Part shown: positions 52,841-61,803 of the stretch, piece by piece
Layout of the letters: each line of letters starts with the position of its first letter
How positions within the stretch are numbered: the stretch's first letter is position 1
Source of the DNA: CAYPFY01 sp964410105
GTDB lineage: Bacteria; Bacteroidota; Ignavibacteria; UBA10030; SZUA-254
Reading direction: 5' to 3'
Assembly (NCBI GenBank): GCA_964410105.1
Contig: CAYPFY010000006.1
Location: 62,001 to 126,000, forward strand
Length of the DNA stretch: 64,000 nt
The notes under the pieces: generated by a model
Databases searched by the model: none
What the model saw: only the letters and a program-made list of their open reading frames with translations
Told to the model about the DNA's origin: nothing
Program-made: the position numbers and the translations under genes

Positions 52841-53593
52841 ATGACCCCGTCGCTCTGCACCGTTACGTCGAATACGCTCGTCGCCCCCAATACCTACGTT
52901 CTCGCCTTCCGCTCGCCGGAGATGGCGGGGATTCTTCCCGGACAATTCGTCAACATCAGGGTGAGCGAATGGGGCTCGCCGCTCCTGCGGCGCCCCTTCA
53001 GCGTCTATCATGCCCGGGGCGATGAGCTGAGGATCATCTTCGATGTTGTCGGGGCCGGGACACTGATTTTATCACTGAAAAAGCCGGGCGACACCGTCGA
53101 CGTACTCGGCCCCCTCGGCCGCCCCTACGGCATTGAAGGGGAGTATGAATGGGGCTACCTAGTCTCGGGAGGGCTCGGCGTTGCCCCTCTTCCCATGATC
53201 GACGCGGGCCTCCGGAAGGCCCGAAAAAATGTGGCGACGTTCCTCGGGGCAAGAAGCAGCGACCACATCGTGCCGACATATCTTCGCAATATCCGCGTCG
53301 CAACCGACGACGGCTCCGAGGGTTTTTACGGCACGGTGGTCGAACTCCTCGAGTCTGAGCTCCAGAGGGTGAGCCGGAACATAAAAATATTCGCCTGCGG
53401 TCCGAACCCGATGCTCGAACGGCTCGCCGAAGTAGCGGACCGGTTCAATGTTCTGTGCGAGGCTTCCGTCGAGAGCATCATGGGCTGCGGCATGGGAATC
53501 TGCCAGGGATGCCCGGTCCGCCGCACCGACCGCCGGTATTCGCTCATTTGCACCGACGGGCCTGTCTTCGATACACGAACAGTGGAATTCTGA
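52841..53593 (+). CDS. pyrK: dihydroorotate dehydrogenase electron-transfer subunit
   Basis: A 250-residue flavoprotein with ferredoxin-reductase fold. FAD-binding RRPFSVYHARG, NAD-binding VSGGLGVAPLPM, and the C-terminal [2Fe-2S] cysteines in CEASVESIMGCGMGICQGCPVR with a fourth Cys in LICTDGP. It transfers electrons from PyrD to NAD+ (class 1B enzyme). The ATG immediately follows the previous stop codon, and pyrD starts 1 nt after its own stop. Confidence 0.94.
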   Translation: MTPSLCTVTSNTLVAPNTYVLAFRSPEMAGILPGQFVNIRVSEWGSPLLRRPFSVYHARGDELRIIFDVVGAGTLILSLKKPGDTVDVLGPLGRPYGIEGEYEWGYLVSGGLGVAPLPMIDAGLRKARKNVATFLGARSSDHIVPTYLRNIRVATDDGSEGFYGTVVELLESELQRVSRNIKIFACGPNPMLERLAEVADRFNVLCEASVESIMGCGMGICQGCPVRRTDRRYSLICTDGPVFDTRTVEF

Positions 53594-53594
53594 G

Positions 53595-54539
53595 ATGGTC
53601 GATACACAGGTCGTCATCGGAAGCCTTCGCCTCAAGAACCCGGTCCTCGCGGCTTCGGGCACGTTCGGGTACGGAGATGACGGCCTCACAGACGTGAACG
53701 CTCTCGGCGGCATCGTGACGAAATCACTTTCGCTTGAACCGCGGGAAGGGAACCCTCCTCCCCGTATTGCCGAAACGCCCGCGGGCATGCTCAATTCAAT
53801 CGGCCTTGCCAATATCGGTGTGCAGCGATTTATTGAAGAAAAGCTGCCAGCCCTCAGGAAGGTCAACACCGCGGTTATCGCCAATATCGCCGCGAGCTCT
53901 CTCGAAGAGTACTGCGCCGTCCTTTCGCGGCTCGACGACTATGACCGGATCGACGGCTACGAGATCAACGTATCGTGCCCCAACGTCAAGGAAGGAGGGC
54001 TGAGCTTCGGGACCAGCTGTGAGATGACGGCTGAGATCACCCGCCGGCTCCGCCGCCTTACCAAAAAGACGCTGATCGTTAAGCTGACTCCCAATGTCAC
54101 CCATATTTCGGAATTCGCACGGGCCGTCGAATCGGAAGGTGCCGACGCCGTCTCGGTCATCAATACTCTGATCGGCATGGCCATCGACATCCGCACGCGG
54201 ACTCCCAGGGTATCCACGGTGACCGGGGGGCTTTCCGGGCCGGCCATCAAACCGATCGCCTTGGCCAAGGTCTATGAAACCGCACAGGCGGTGAAGATCC
54301 CCGTGATCGGAATCGGCGGAATCGCTTCCGCCGAGGATGCCCTCGAGTTCCTGATCGCCGGGGCCACTGCCATCCAGGTGGGCACCGCCAATTTCATCAA
54401 TCCGTCAACCGGAGGCTCGATCTCAGAAGGAATCCTCCGCTACTGTACAGAAAGAAACCTGGCGACGGTCCGGGAAGTCGTCGGAACCCTGCAAGCCTCA
54501 AAAACTCTTTCGGTTTTAGACAGCTGGCTCTCCGAGTGA
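53595..54539 (+). CDS. pyrD: dihydroorotate dehydrogenase catalytic subunit (class 1B)
   Basis: A 314-residue FMN TIM-barrel of pyrimidine synthesis. Motifs: LKNPVLAASGTFGYG, NSIGLANIG, EINVSCPNVKEGG (class 1B nucleophile Cys in the NVSCPN loop), VKLTPNVTHI, and the FMN-phosphate loop GIGGIAS with GATAIQVGTANF. It pairs with PyrK encoded just upstream. The start is ATG 53595; a longer in-frame extension overlaps pyrK and is rejected. Confidence 0.95.
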   Translation: MVDTQVVIGSLRLKNPVLAASGTFGYGDDGLTDVNALGGIVTKSLSLEPREGNPPPRIAETPAGMLNSIGLANIGVQRFIEEKLPALRKVNTAVIANIAASSLEEYCAVLSRLDDYDRIDGYEINVSCPNVKEGGLSFGTSCEMTAEITRRLRRLTKKTLIVKLTPNVTHISEFARAVESEGADAVSVINTLIGMAIDIRTRTPRVSTVTGGLSGPAIKPIALAKVYETAQAVKIPVIGIGGIASAEDALEFLIAGATAIQVGTANFINPSTGGSISEGILRYCTERNLATVREVVGTLQASKTLSVLDSWLSE

Positions 54540-55807
54540 ATTCCTACCGGGAGACGCTCCGGTTTCTGTTTGATCTCCAGCTTTTCGGCATCAAACTCGG
54601 GCTCGAGAACATCCGGGCCCTCGCCGCTTTCTGGAGCAATCCAGAAAAAAACTTCCCGTCCGTCCATATCGCCGGGACCAACGGGAAGGGCTCGACGTCG
54701 TCCATCATTGCCGCCGTCCTGACGGCCTCAGGCTACAGGACGGGCCTCTACACCTCCCCGCATCTTCTGGATTTTACCGAACGCATCCGTATCGACGGCA
54801 TTCCGATCACCAGAGGGGAACTTGTCGGATACGTCCGTGACCTCTCCCCGCAGATCCGGAGACTGAGGGCGACCTTTTTCGAGGCGACGACAGCGATCGC
54901 ATTCAAATTTTTTTCCGACCGTCGGGTGGACATTGCCGTCATCGAGACGGGGCTCGGGGGGAGGCTTGACGCGACGAACATCATCACGCCGAAGGTCAGC
55001 GTCATCACCAACGTCGGCCTGGACCACACCCAGCATCTGGGAAAAAGTTTTGGGAAAATCGCCGCCGAAAAAGCCGGGATCATCAAGCCGTTTGTCCCGT
55101 GTGTCACGGGCGCCCGCAATCCGGAAGTCCTCCGGAAGATCCGGTCAGTTGCGCGGTCCAGGAAGTCGCCCATCACCGAGGCCGGGAACTCGAGCGCGGT
55201 GTGCCAAGGGATGTCTCTCTCGCACCTTGTCGCCGACGTGCGCACTCCGCTCCGTTCCTATACGGGACTTAGACTCTCACTCACAGGCAGCCACCAGCTC
55301 GACAATCTCCTTCTCAGCCTCCTGACGCTCGAGGAACTCGGGATCTCCCTCCGGGAAAAGAATGTGCGTGCGGGCCTCTCACAGGTCCGACGATGGTCCG
55401 GTCTCCGGGGCAGGCTCGAGGTTTTGCGAAAAAACCCCTTCATCATTGCCGATGTGGCGCACAACCCGGATGGCGCCGAGGTGCTGGCCAAAGCCCTGAG
55501 AGATCTGGGCTCGGGGAAGTGCACCTTTGTCTTCGGCGTAATGGCAGACAAGGATTTTCCCGGAATCATTTCCCAGTTGAAACCGATCGCACGAAGAATC
55601 ATCGCTGTCCGGCCGGCCATTGACCGTGCGCTCGAAAGCAGGGCGATTGTGGAGGAATCGCAAAGGCGCGGAATTCACGCAGTCGACGCTGGAGCGGTTT
55701 CCACGGGAATTCGTCGCTCTCTGGCGGAACCGGGAAATGTCATCGTGACAGGGTCGCATTACGTGGTCGGTGAGGCCATGTCATACCTGAAAACACTCAA
55801 AACTTGA
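54536..55807 (+). CDS. folC: folylpolyglutamate synthase/dihydrofolate synthase
   Basis: A 423-residue Mur-ligase family enzyme. ATP loop VHIAGTNGKGSTSSIIAAVL, YTSPHLLDFTERIRIDG, ETGLGGRLDATN, and GLDHTQHLGKSFGKIAAEKAGIIK are diagnostic. GTG start overlapping the pyrD stop (GTGA). The -35 box of the rho promoter overlaps its stop codon. The product supplies polyglutamylated folates. Confidence 0.94.
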   Translation: MNSYRETLRFLFDLQLFGIKLGLENIRALAAFWSNPEKNFPSVHIAGTNGKGSTSSIIAAVLTASGYRTGLYTSPHLLDFTERIRIDGIPITRGELVGYVRDLSPQIRRLRATFFEATTAIAFKFFSDRRVDIAVIETGLGGRLDATNIITPKVSVITNVGLDHTQHLGKSFGKIAAEKAGIIKPFVPCVTGARNPEVLRKIRSVARSRKSPITEAGNSSAVCQGMSLSHLVADVRTPLRSYTGLRLSLTGSHQLDNLLLSLLTLEELGISLREKNVRAGLSQVRRWSGLRGRLEVLRKNPFIIADVAHNPDGAEVLAKALRDLGSGKCTFVFGVMADKDFPGIISQLKPIARRIIAVRPAIDRALESRAIVEESQRRGIHAVDAGAVSTGIRRSLAEPGNVIVTGSHYVVGEAMSYLKTLKT

Positions 55808-55832
55808 CTTTTTTGGGGAAAGCTTCTATATT
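55804..55832 (+). promoter_or_regulatory. promoter of rho
   Basis: TTGACT (55804-55809, overlapping the folC stop), 17-nt spacer, TATATT (55827-55832). The resulting 5' untranslated region is about 155 nt, contains a run of eight T (55929-55936) just after CACGCG, and could allow autoregulation. I cannot assign a defined RNA structure. Confidence 0.65.
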
Positions 55833-55991
55833 ATATGAGACTTAAAGAGGACGCGCGCCCGGACCAGTGCGTGCCGTTAACCACCGCTTAGCACATCATT
55901 AGTAATTCCTCAAGAGCTGTTCACGCGTTTTTTTTCTGCAGGAGGATTTTTCCACATCACTGACTCACCTATCATAGAAAGTGGTACTGCC

Positions 55992-57245
55992 ATGCCAATG
56001 GACATTGCCGAGCTGAAATCCAAAAAGATTTCAGAGCTCACCAAAATTGCCAAAGATCTGAATATCGCCGGCGTCACCGATTTGCGAAAGCAGGATATGA
56101 TCTTTAAAATCCTCGAGGCGCAAACGGAAAAGGATGGCCTGACATTCAGCAAGGGGGTCCTCGAGGTGCTCCCGGACGGATACGGGTTCCTCCGTTCCGT
56201 CGACTACAACTACCTTCCTTCCCCGGACGATATTTACGTTTCCCCCTCTCAGATCAAGAAATTCAATCTCCGGACCGGCGACAGCGTCAGCGGCCAGGTG
56301 CGCCCCCCGAAGGAGGGGGAAAGATTCTTCGCCCTCCTGCGCGTCGAGGCGGTCAATGACGAGAATCCTGACGCGATCCGCGATCGCGTCCTGTTCGATA
56401 ATCTCACCCCGCTCTATCCCAACGCCCGACTGACTCTCGAAACTTCCCCCGGCGAATATGCAATGCGGATCATGGACCTCCTCACCCCCCTCGGGAAGGG
56501 ACAGAGAGGAATGATTGTGTCCCCTCCGAAGGCGGGGAAGACTATTCTCCTTCAGAAAATCGCCAACAGCATCCTCCGGAATCACCCCGAGGTCTTCCTG
56601 ATCGTGCTTCTCATCGACGAACGCCCTGAAGAAGTGACCGATATGGAACGTTCGGTGAACGCCGAAGTGGTGAGTTCCACCTTCGACGAACCGCCGGAAC
56701 GCCACGTCCAGGTCGCCGACATGGTGCATGAGAAAGCAAAGCGCCTCGTGGAGGCGAAGAAGGATGTCGTCATCCTTCTCGACAGCATCACACGGCTTGC
56801 CCGTGCCCATAATACCGTGGTGCCCCACAGCGGGAAGATTCTTTCGGGCGGCGTCGACGCCAATGCCCTACACCGCCCCAAGAGGTTTTTTGGAGGCGCC
56901 CGCAATGTCGAAGAGGGGGGAAGCCTTACCATCATCGCTACGGCCCTTATCGAAACGGGGAGCCGCATGGACGAGGTCATTTTCGAAGAGTTCAAAGGCA
57001 CCGGCAACATGGAAATCATCCTCGACCGCAAGCTCGCCGACAAGCGCATATTCCCGGCCATCGACGTGAACCGGTCGGGCACGCGCAAGGAGGAACTGCT
57101 CCTCGAGGCTGAGGAACTGAACAGGGTCTGGATTCTCCGGAAATTTCTCAGCGATTATTCCACTGTGGAGGCGATGGAATTCCTCACCGACAAGATGCGG
57201 GGCACAAAGACCAACAAGGAATTCCTCCGCTCGATGAACAGCTGA
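55992..57245 (+). CDS. rho: transcription termination factor Rho
   Basis: A 417-residue hexameric RNA helicase. The N-terminal Rho_N region (MDIAELKSKKISELTKIAKDLNI) is followed by the cold-shock-like RNA-binding domain (GVLEVLPDGYGFLRS) and the RecA-type ATPase: Walker A PPKAGKTILLQ, LIDERPEEVTDM, Walker B VVILLDSITRLARA, and Q-loop/R-loop GGVDANALHRPKRFFGAAR-like GGVDANALHRPKRFFGGAR. Either ATG 55992 or 55998 may be used. No long lineage-specific insertion is seen between domains. Confidence 0.97.
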   Translation: MPMDIAELKSKKISELTKIAKDLNIAGVTDLRKQDMIFKILEAQTEKDGLTFSKGVLEVLPDGYGFLRSVDYNYLPSPDDIYVSPSQIKKFNLRTGDSVSGQVRPPKEGERFFALLRVEAVNDENPDAIRDRVLFDNLTPLYPNARLTLETSPGEYAMRIMDLLTPLGKGQRGMIVSPPKAGKTILLQKIANSILRNHPEVFLIVLLIDERPEEVTDMERSVNAEVVSSTFDEPPERHVQVADMVHEKAKRLVEAKKDVVILLDSITRLARAHNTVVPHSGKILSGGVDANALHRPKRFFGGARNVEEGGSLTIIATALIETGSRMDEVIFEEFKGTGNMEIILDRKLADKRIFPAIDVNRSGTRKEELLLEAEELNRVWILRKFLSDYSTVEAMEFLTDKMRGTKTNKEFLRSMNS

Positions 57246-57274
57246 GCCGACTGGGTTGATTCTCCCTCCGTCAC

Positions 57275-58807
57275 GTGAATCCGGCTAAAATTCCGAAACG
57301 TCGCATGGGCATCTCGAAAAATCTCTGCCTGCTCCTGCTTGCCGTTTCTGCCGGTTTGTCTCAGGACAATGAGATCGGCGTCGGCGCCTCGTTCGGCAGC
57401 GCCTATGCCCGCACCGATATCCACCACCCCAAAGACACCCCTTTCGCCCGAGCGTTTTTCCGATATTACCCGTCCCCCGCTTTCGCGTTTGAAACGGGCT
57501 TCGGGCTCGGCACGCTGCAGGCGAGCGACGGCACGAGGTTTTTCTCCACTCCCATTTACCCGGTCGACGTCCGGCTGATGGTTCAGCCGTTCCCGAAAGC
57601 TCGCGTCACCCCGTACGGCTACGCCGGCCTGGGGGTCATGTACTTCGACCCGAAGGATAAATCGGACAAGGAACTTCCGCGAAATTCCCGTGATGAGTAC
57701 AAACGCGTCACACAGGTGCTGCCCGTGGGGATCGGCCTGAATCTTCGGGTGACCGACCAGACGCTGTTCGGAATCAGCGGGGGGTATAATTACACGATGT
57801 CTGAGAACCTCGACGATATCAAGTCCGGCTCAAAGGATGGGTTCTGGAGTGTCACTCTGAACGTTTTTGCGTTCTTCAAGCCTGAGAATAACGACCTCGA
57901 CGGCGACGGGCTTCTGAACGACGAAGAGAGAAAGATAGGCACCGATCCCCTGAACCCCGATACTGACGGCGACGGGCTAAAGGACGGCGCCGAAGTGCAT
58001 ACCTACCATACCGATCCGCTGAAAAAAGACACAGACGGCGACGGGCTCACCGACGGCGAGGAGGTTTTGAAATATCACACCGATCCGCTCAAAAAAGACA
58101 CCGACGGGGACGGTCTCACCGACGGGGACGAGGTGCTGATCTACCATACGAATCCGCTTAAAGTCGATACCGACGGCGATGGGCTCTCAGACGGCGATGA
58201 GGTCTTGAAGTACCACACCGATCCGCTTAAAGTCGATACCGACGGCGATTCTCTCTCCGACGGGGATGAAGTGCTGAAATACCACACCGATCCCCTGAAA
58301 TTCGACAGCGACGCCGACGGGCTCTCCGATGGGGACGAAATCCTCAAATACCATACCGATCCGCTCAAGGTGGACACCGACGGCGGCGGCATGCCCGACG
58401 GGAAAGAAATCCAGCTCGGTCTTAACCCGCTCGATCCGAGCGATGACGTCCCGATCATCAAGGTCGGGGAGAGGATCATTCTCGAGGGGGTGAATTTCGA
58501 AACCGCCAAGACAACACTCCTTCCGAGCGCCAAAACGATCCTCGACCAGGTTGCTTCCAGCCTGCAGTCCTATCCATCGGCAGAAGTCGCCATCCACGGT
58601 CATACCGATAACGTGGGAGGGGCCAAGTACAACATGAAGCTCTCCATGGGACGGGCCGCTTCCGTGAAAACGTATCTCGTCAGCAAGGGTATCGCCGCCT
58701 CCCGCATCGCGACGAAGGGTTTCGGCTTCACGAAACCGGTTGCCGACAACTCCACGCCCTCCGGGAGAGCAAAGAACCGCCGCATCGAATTCGTCCGCGT
58801 GAAGTAA
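57275..58807 (+). CDS. OmpA-family outer-membrane protein with TSP3 repeats (copy 2)
   Basis: A ~510-residue paralogue of the protein at 15657, with the same architecture: signal peptide (LCLLLLAVSAGLSQ), beta-barrel ~35-205, TSP3 repeats ~206-375, and OmpA domain ~395-510 (VNFETAKTTLLPSA, IHGHTDNVGGAKYN, KNRRIEFVRVK). The barrel halves differ markedly, while the repeats and OmpA domain are similar. The GTG at 57275 and ATG at 57305 are both possible starts; neither has a ribosome site. 29 nt after rho. Confidence 0.9.
   Translation: MNPAKIPKRRMGISKNLCLLLLAVSAGLSQDNEIGVGASFGSAYARTDIHHPKDTPFARAFFRYYPSPAFAFETGFGLGTLQASDGTRFFSTPIYPVDVRLMVQPFPKARVTPYGYAGLGVMYFDPKDKSDKELPRNSRDEYKRVTQVLPVGIGLNLRVTDQTLFGISGGYNYTMSENLDDIKSGSKDGFWSVTLNVFAFFKPENNDLDGDGLLNDEERKIGTDPLNPDTDGDGLKDGAEVHTYHTDPLKKDTDGDGLTDGEEVLKYHTDPLKKDTDGDGLTDGDEVLIYHTNPLKVDTDGDGLSDGDEVLKYHTDPLKVDTDGDSLSDGDEVLKYHTDPLKFDSDADGLSDGDEILKYHTDPLKVDTDGGGMPDGKEIQLGLNPLDPSDDVPIIKVGERIILEGVNFETAKTTLLPSAKTILDQVASSLQSYPSAEVAIHGHTDNVGGAKYNMKLSMGRAASVKTYLVSKGIAASRIATKGFGFTKPVADNSTPSGRAKNRRIEFVRVK
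57890..58372 (+). repeat. seven 69-bp in-frame TSP3 tandem repeats
   Basis: Units of 69 bp begin at 57890 (degenerate), 57959, 58028, 58097, 58166, 58235 and 58304, each 23 residues with DTDGDGLxDGDEV and HTDPLK. They are more diverged from each other than those of copy 1. Confidence 0.93.
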
Positions 58808-59110
58808 CTCTCCCGGAGGTTCCGGGCTTCACGACCAATAAAGATTGGGTTTACTCTCTTGGATTTTAGAGTGATTCCCTTCGCCTTCGCGGTATCACCT
58901 CCGCCCAAGTGGCCCTTACGTTCCCGGAAGCATTCTGCCAAAAGCCTTACCTTCTTTGAACGTTATCTTAAGCGACAATCCTTTTGCGAGCCACTGGCTC
59001 TTTTCTTAAGCTCCCATTTGACTTGAGTGAACCGCCTCGGATGGCGCCTGCAGGCATGAGCTGCTATATGTTAAGTACGCGCAGCAGCATCACGGAGAAG
59101 GAGTAGGTAG
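58808..59110. other. 303-nt intergenic stretch
   Basis: No gene is supported. Just after the OmpA stop, CCCGGA-GGT-TCCGGG (58812-58826) can form a tight hairpin, but no T tract follows, so an intrinsic terminator is doubtful. The rest is of more neutral composition than its surroundings. AAGGAG at 59097-59102 is the ribosome site of the next gene. Confidence 0.6.
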
Positions 59111-60784
59111 TTGAACAGGGGCTCACGGCATAGGATTACTCGTGGATCAGCCTTCCAGGTGTTGTCTTCGACTATTCTATTAGCAACGTCATCATTTTCC
59201 CAATGGTCAAATGATCCAAGCAACAATCTGAAAGTTGGATATGGAGTCTTCTCCGAAGTGTGTAGCGACGGTGCGGGCGGTTGCTACATCACAATCGAAC
59301 AAAATGGAGGATATCCAGAAAGCCTTGTTTTGCTGCGACTGAATTCCCACGGCTACAAAGCGTGGGGATCAAATGTTAGATTGCTGGGATCCCTGCCTGA
59401 ACAGTTCCTGGCTTCCCCGATAAACGACGGTGAGAACGGGGTTATCGTTTGCTACCATGATGATAAAATAACTGGCACGCCGGACGCTCCGATTATAACA
59501 GAGAGGCTTCTCGTTCAGCGCGTTGATAGCAGCGGAAACATTCTGTGGGCTTCAGCGGGGATGCGGGTGACACTCTCGGACACCCTTCCCGGGAATCAGT
59601 CGATCGTCTCCGATGGAACCGGGGGATGCATAGTAGCTTGGAACGATGCTGCACACGAAATGTGGGTTCAGCGGATTAGTGCCGAAGGGGGGAGAATGTG
59701 GGGAGACAGCGGGATTTTCCTAGGCCACTCGCAGGAACGCGCGGTCTTGTCCGTCTCAGCCCTCTCTGGGGCTCTGGTTGAATATTACGCATATCCCGAT
59801 GGACCCTACTATGTTCAACGCATAAATCTCGCGGGTTCTTTGCTCTGGAATAATGGAGTTATACTCGCAACAGAGGGGAGCAGAACCGCCTTCGACCAAT
59901 CCGGTTGCTCTTACCATCTGGGCGGTACCTTGTTCGGGATATACAATGGCTTATTAGACTTCAGGTACAGTGTGCAAAAACTCGACTCCACGGGGAGAAT
60001 CAACTGGGATATCACCGGAGTCATCCTTGATACTGTGATTGCAAACAACCGCCCCGCGTCTGATCTCATTTCAAGCGAAGATTTGGTTTACGCGTCCTGG
60101 CCCCAGCTAAACGCAGGGATCTGGGACATCAAGACACAGATTATCCGACCTGACGGATCCAGACTATTGCCTGCTGGCGGGGAGTGGGTGAGCACCTTTC
60201 CCTCCGAGCGGAGAATCATTGGGCTGGTCGGATCTCCTCCAAGAGGTTCAGTGTACGTCTGGTGGGATGGCCGCAGCGGGACGGGCACATACGCGCAACT
60301 CGTGGATACCGCTGGCCGCCGAAATTGGGATTCGACTGACATTGCCCTCTGCCTTCCTGCCCTCGACTATGCTAACGTCACAACAGATGGGAATGGCGGT
60401 TGTATCGTTGTCGGACTTCGTGGATCTGATTACTCGATCCGAGCGCAACAGGTAAGCCGAAATGGAAATCTGGGTGAAATCGTGACAAGTTCCCTGGCGA
60501 GTGGAATTCACCCGCCCGATCAATTCCAGCTGCATGAATGCTATCCCAATCCATTTAACAGCAGCACGATGATTTCCTACACTCTTCCACGGACAGCGTT
60601 CGTGGCGCTCAAAGTGTTCGATATTTTAGGAAGACAGGTCACAACTCTAGTAGAGAGCACACAGAGAGGCGGATTGCATAGGGTGCGCTTCAATGGTGAC
60701 GAATTACCTAGTGGTGTTTACATCGTCCGGATGGAAATAGCCGGAAGAGGAATCGCAACAAAGAAGGTCAGTTTACTTCGGTGA
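59111..60784 (+). CDS. secreted beta-propeller-like protein with T9SS sorting domain
   Basis: A 557-residue exported protein starting at TTG 59111, 8 nt after AAGGAG. Signal region ~14-30 (STILLATSSFSQ). Repeated segments of the type DGxGGCxxxWxD and VQRxxxxGxxxW recur every ~50 residues, suggesting a beta-propeller. The last ~85 residues are a type A T9SS sorting domain (CYPNPFNSST, VALKVFDILGRQVTTLVE, GVYIVRMEI, ending KKVSLLR). Codon use is visibly more A/T-rich than in neighbours. Ligand unknown. Confidence 0.8.
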   Translation: MNRGSRHRITRGSAFQVLSSTILLATSSFSQWSNDPSNNLKVGYGVFSEVCSDGAGGCYITIEQNGGYPESLVLLRLNSHGYKAWGSNVRLLGSLPEQFLASPINDGENGVIVCYHDDKITGTPDAPIITERLLVQRVDSSGNILWASAGMRVTLSDTLPGNQSIVSDGTGGCIVAWNDAAHEMWVQRISAEGGRMWGDSGIFLGHSQERAVLSVSALSGALVEYYAYPDGPYYVQRINLAGSLLWNNGVILATEGSRTAFDQSGCSYHLGGTLFGIYNGLLDFRYSVQKLDSTGRINWDITGVILDTVIANNRPASDLISSEDLVYASWPQLNAGIWDIKTQIIRPDGSRLLPAGGEWVSTFPSERRIIGLVGSPPRGSVYVWWDGRSGTGTYAQLVDTAGRRNWDSTDIALCLPALDYANVTTDGNGGCIVVGLRGSDYSIRAQQVSRNGNLGEIVTSSLASGIHPPDQFQLHECYPNPFNSSTMISYTLPRTAFVALKVFDILGRQVTTLVESTQRGGLHRVRFNGDELPSGVYIVRMEIAGRGIATKKVSLLR

Positions 60785-60935
60785 GTGCAGACCAAAACTA
60801 TTCACGATTTTGTGGATTTGGGGGCATGAGAAAGCTCAATGCCTCAAATCCCGATCACGGCAAGCGCTCAAATTCATCTCGGAGCGAGGAGCCGCCCCTA
60901 AATAGGAAACGATTCTCAGCCGAGCGACTCAACGA

Positions 60936-61421
60936 GTGAAAATGATAGTTTCTATATTTCACAAATCCGCGAGGAGCCAAGGAAGGTTCTCAAGTCTTAC
61001 TCTGTCCTCTGTGATGGCTTATGGTTTGATGGCGATGTCGATACTAGCATGTTTGAACGAGGACCCCATAAAATCCTCTCGGAAGCAGGCGATTCAAAGT
61101 TGCAAAGATCAGTTAGAAGCAATTGGATTCAATCTTGATGAGACCGACATTGAACTGTACCCTCATCCCTTGACGGTGGACTCTGTTTTTAGGGGGATAT
61201 GGAGACCCGACCGGTCGACAGAATCATTTTGGTACGAAAGGACCAAGAAATACCTTTCCGGCAGGAGATTCTGGGCGTTTTATTGTGGCCCGCGAGCGCC
61301 TGCTCTAGATGGGGATTGTGAGATTTACGTCGATGCCGACTCGGGTAAACCACTCTACGTCTACCCTTGGGGCACTCCCGAAGAATTGGCTACTAGGCGC
61401 TACGGAAGATGGGCTAGGTAA
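60936..61421 (+). CDS. hypothetical small lipoprotein candidate
   Basis: 161 residues from GTG 60936 (an ATG lies 6 nt later). A hydrophobic stretch ending MSILAC could be a lipoprotein signal. The rest contains a charged C-terminal region with CEIYVDADSGKPLYVYPWG. No family recognised. It shares the lower-GC composition of the T9SS gene before it. Coding status is moderately supported by length and signal-like start only. Confidence 0.45.
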   Translation: MKMIVSIFHKSARSQGRFSSLTLSSVMAYGLMAMSILACLNEDPIKSSRKQAIQSCKDQLEAIGFNLDETDIELYPHPLTVDSVFRGIWRPDRSTESFWYERTKKYLSGRRFWAFYCGPRAPALDGDCEIYVDADSGKPLYVYPWGTPEELATRRYGRWAR

Positions 61422-61803
61422 TCGTCTAAATCCTTGAGCTCGACCCTTAAAAGATCACCCATGCGGATTTCTCTTAACGCAGGAGAATCTCGTAAGTGCA
61501 ATGCATGGCGTTCGACTGGCACACGGAGTTTTGTTCATATTACTGACGTGGTCAGAACGAAGAGCACATGGCGAGTGCGAACATGCATGTCGTCGTCATC
61601 TCAATTCTCATTCCTCGCCCATCTACTGGCCATCAGAATTGGAAATAGGGGACTCATTTAGGCGACAACGATTTGCCTTCAGCATCCCTGTTCCATGGCA
61701 CCCTAAGCGTTCTTTGATGCGAACCCCTCGCCCCGGAGAGAAACGAAGGGTGTTCCTTCCGTGCTTTGCATTTCTTCCGGTTTTGTGCTACATTTGCACA
61801 ATT
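61422..61803. other. 382-nt intergenic stretch before the thiolase gene
   Basis: Small open frames occur (for example 61434-61661), but none shows a family signature or ribosome site. The right end holds the thiolase promoter. I see no RNA gene or inverted repeat of note. Confidence 0.55.
61765..61796 (+). promoter_or_regulatory. Bacteroidota-type promoter of the thiolase operon
   Basis: TTTG (61765-61768), exactly 20 nt, then TACATTTG (61789-61796): a perfect match to the Bacteroidota consensus TTTG-N19-21-TAnnTTTG. It also reads as TTGCAT-N17-TACATT. The ATG begins 8 nt after the -7 element, implying a leaderless or near-leaderless mRNA. Confidence 0.8.

Noticed and set aside
61434..61661. 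Small open frame of 75 codons upstream of the thiolase
   Set aside because: No ribosome site, no recognisable motif, and overlapping frames of similar length exist; not enough support for a gene.
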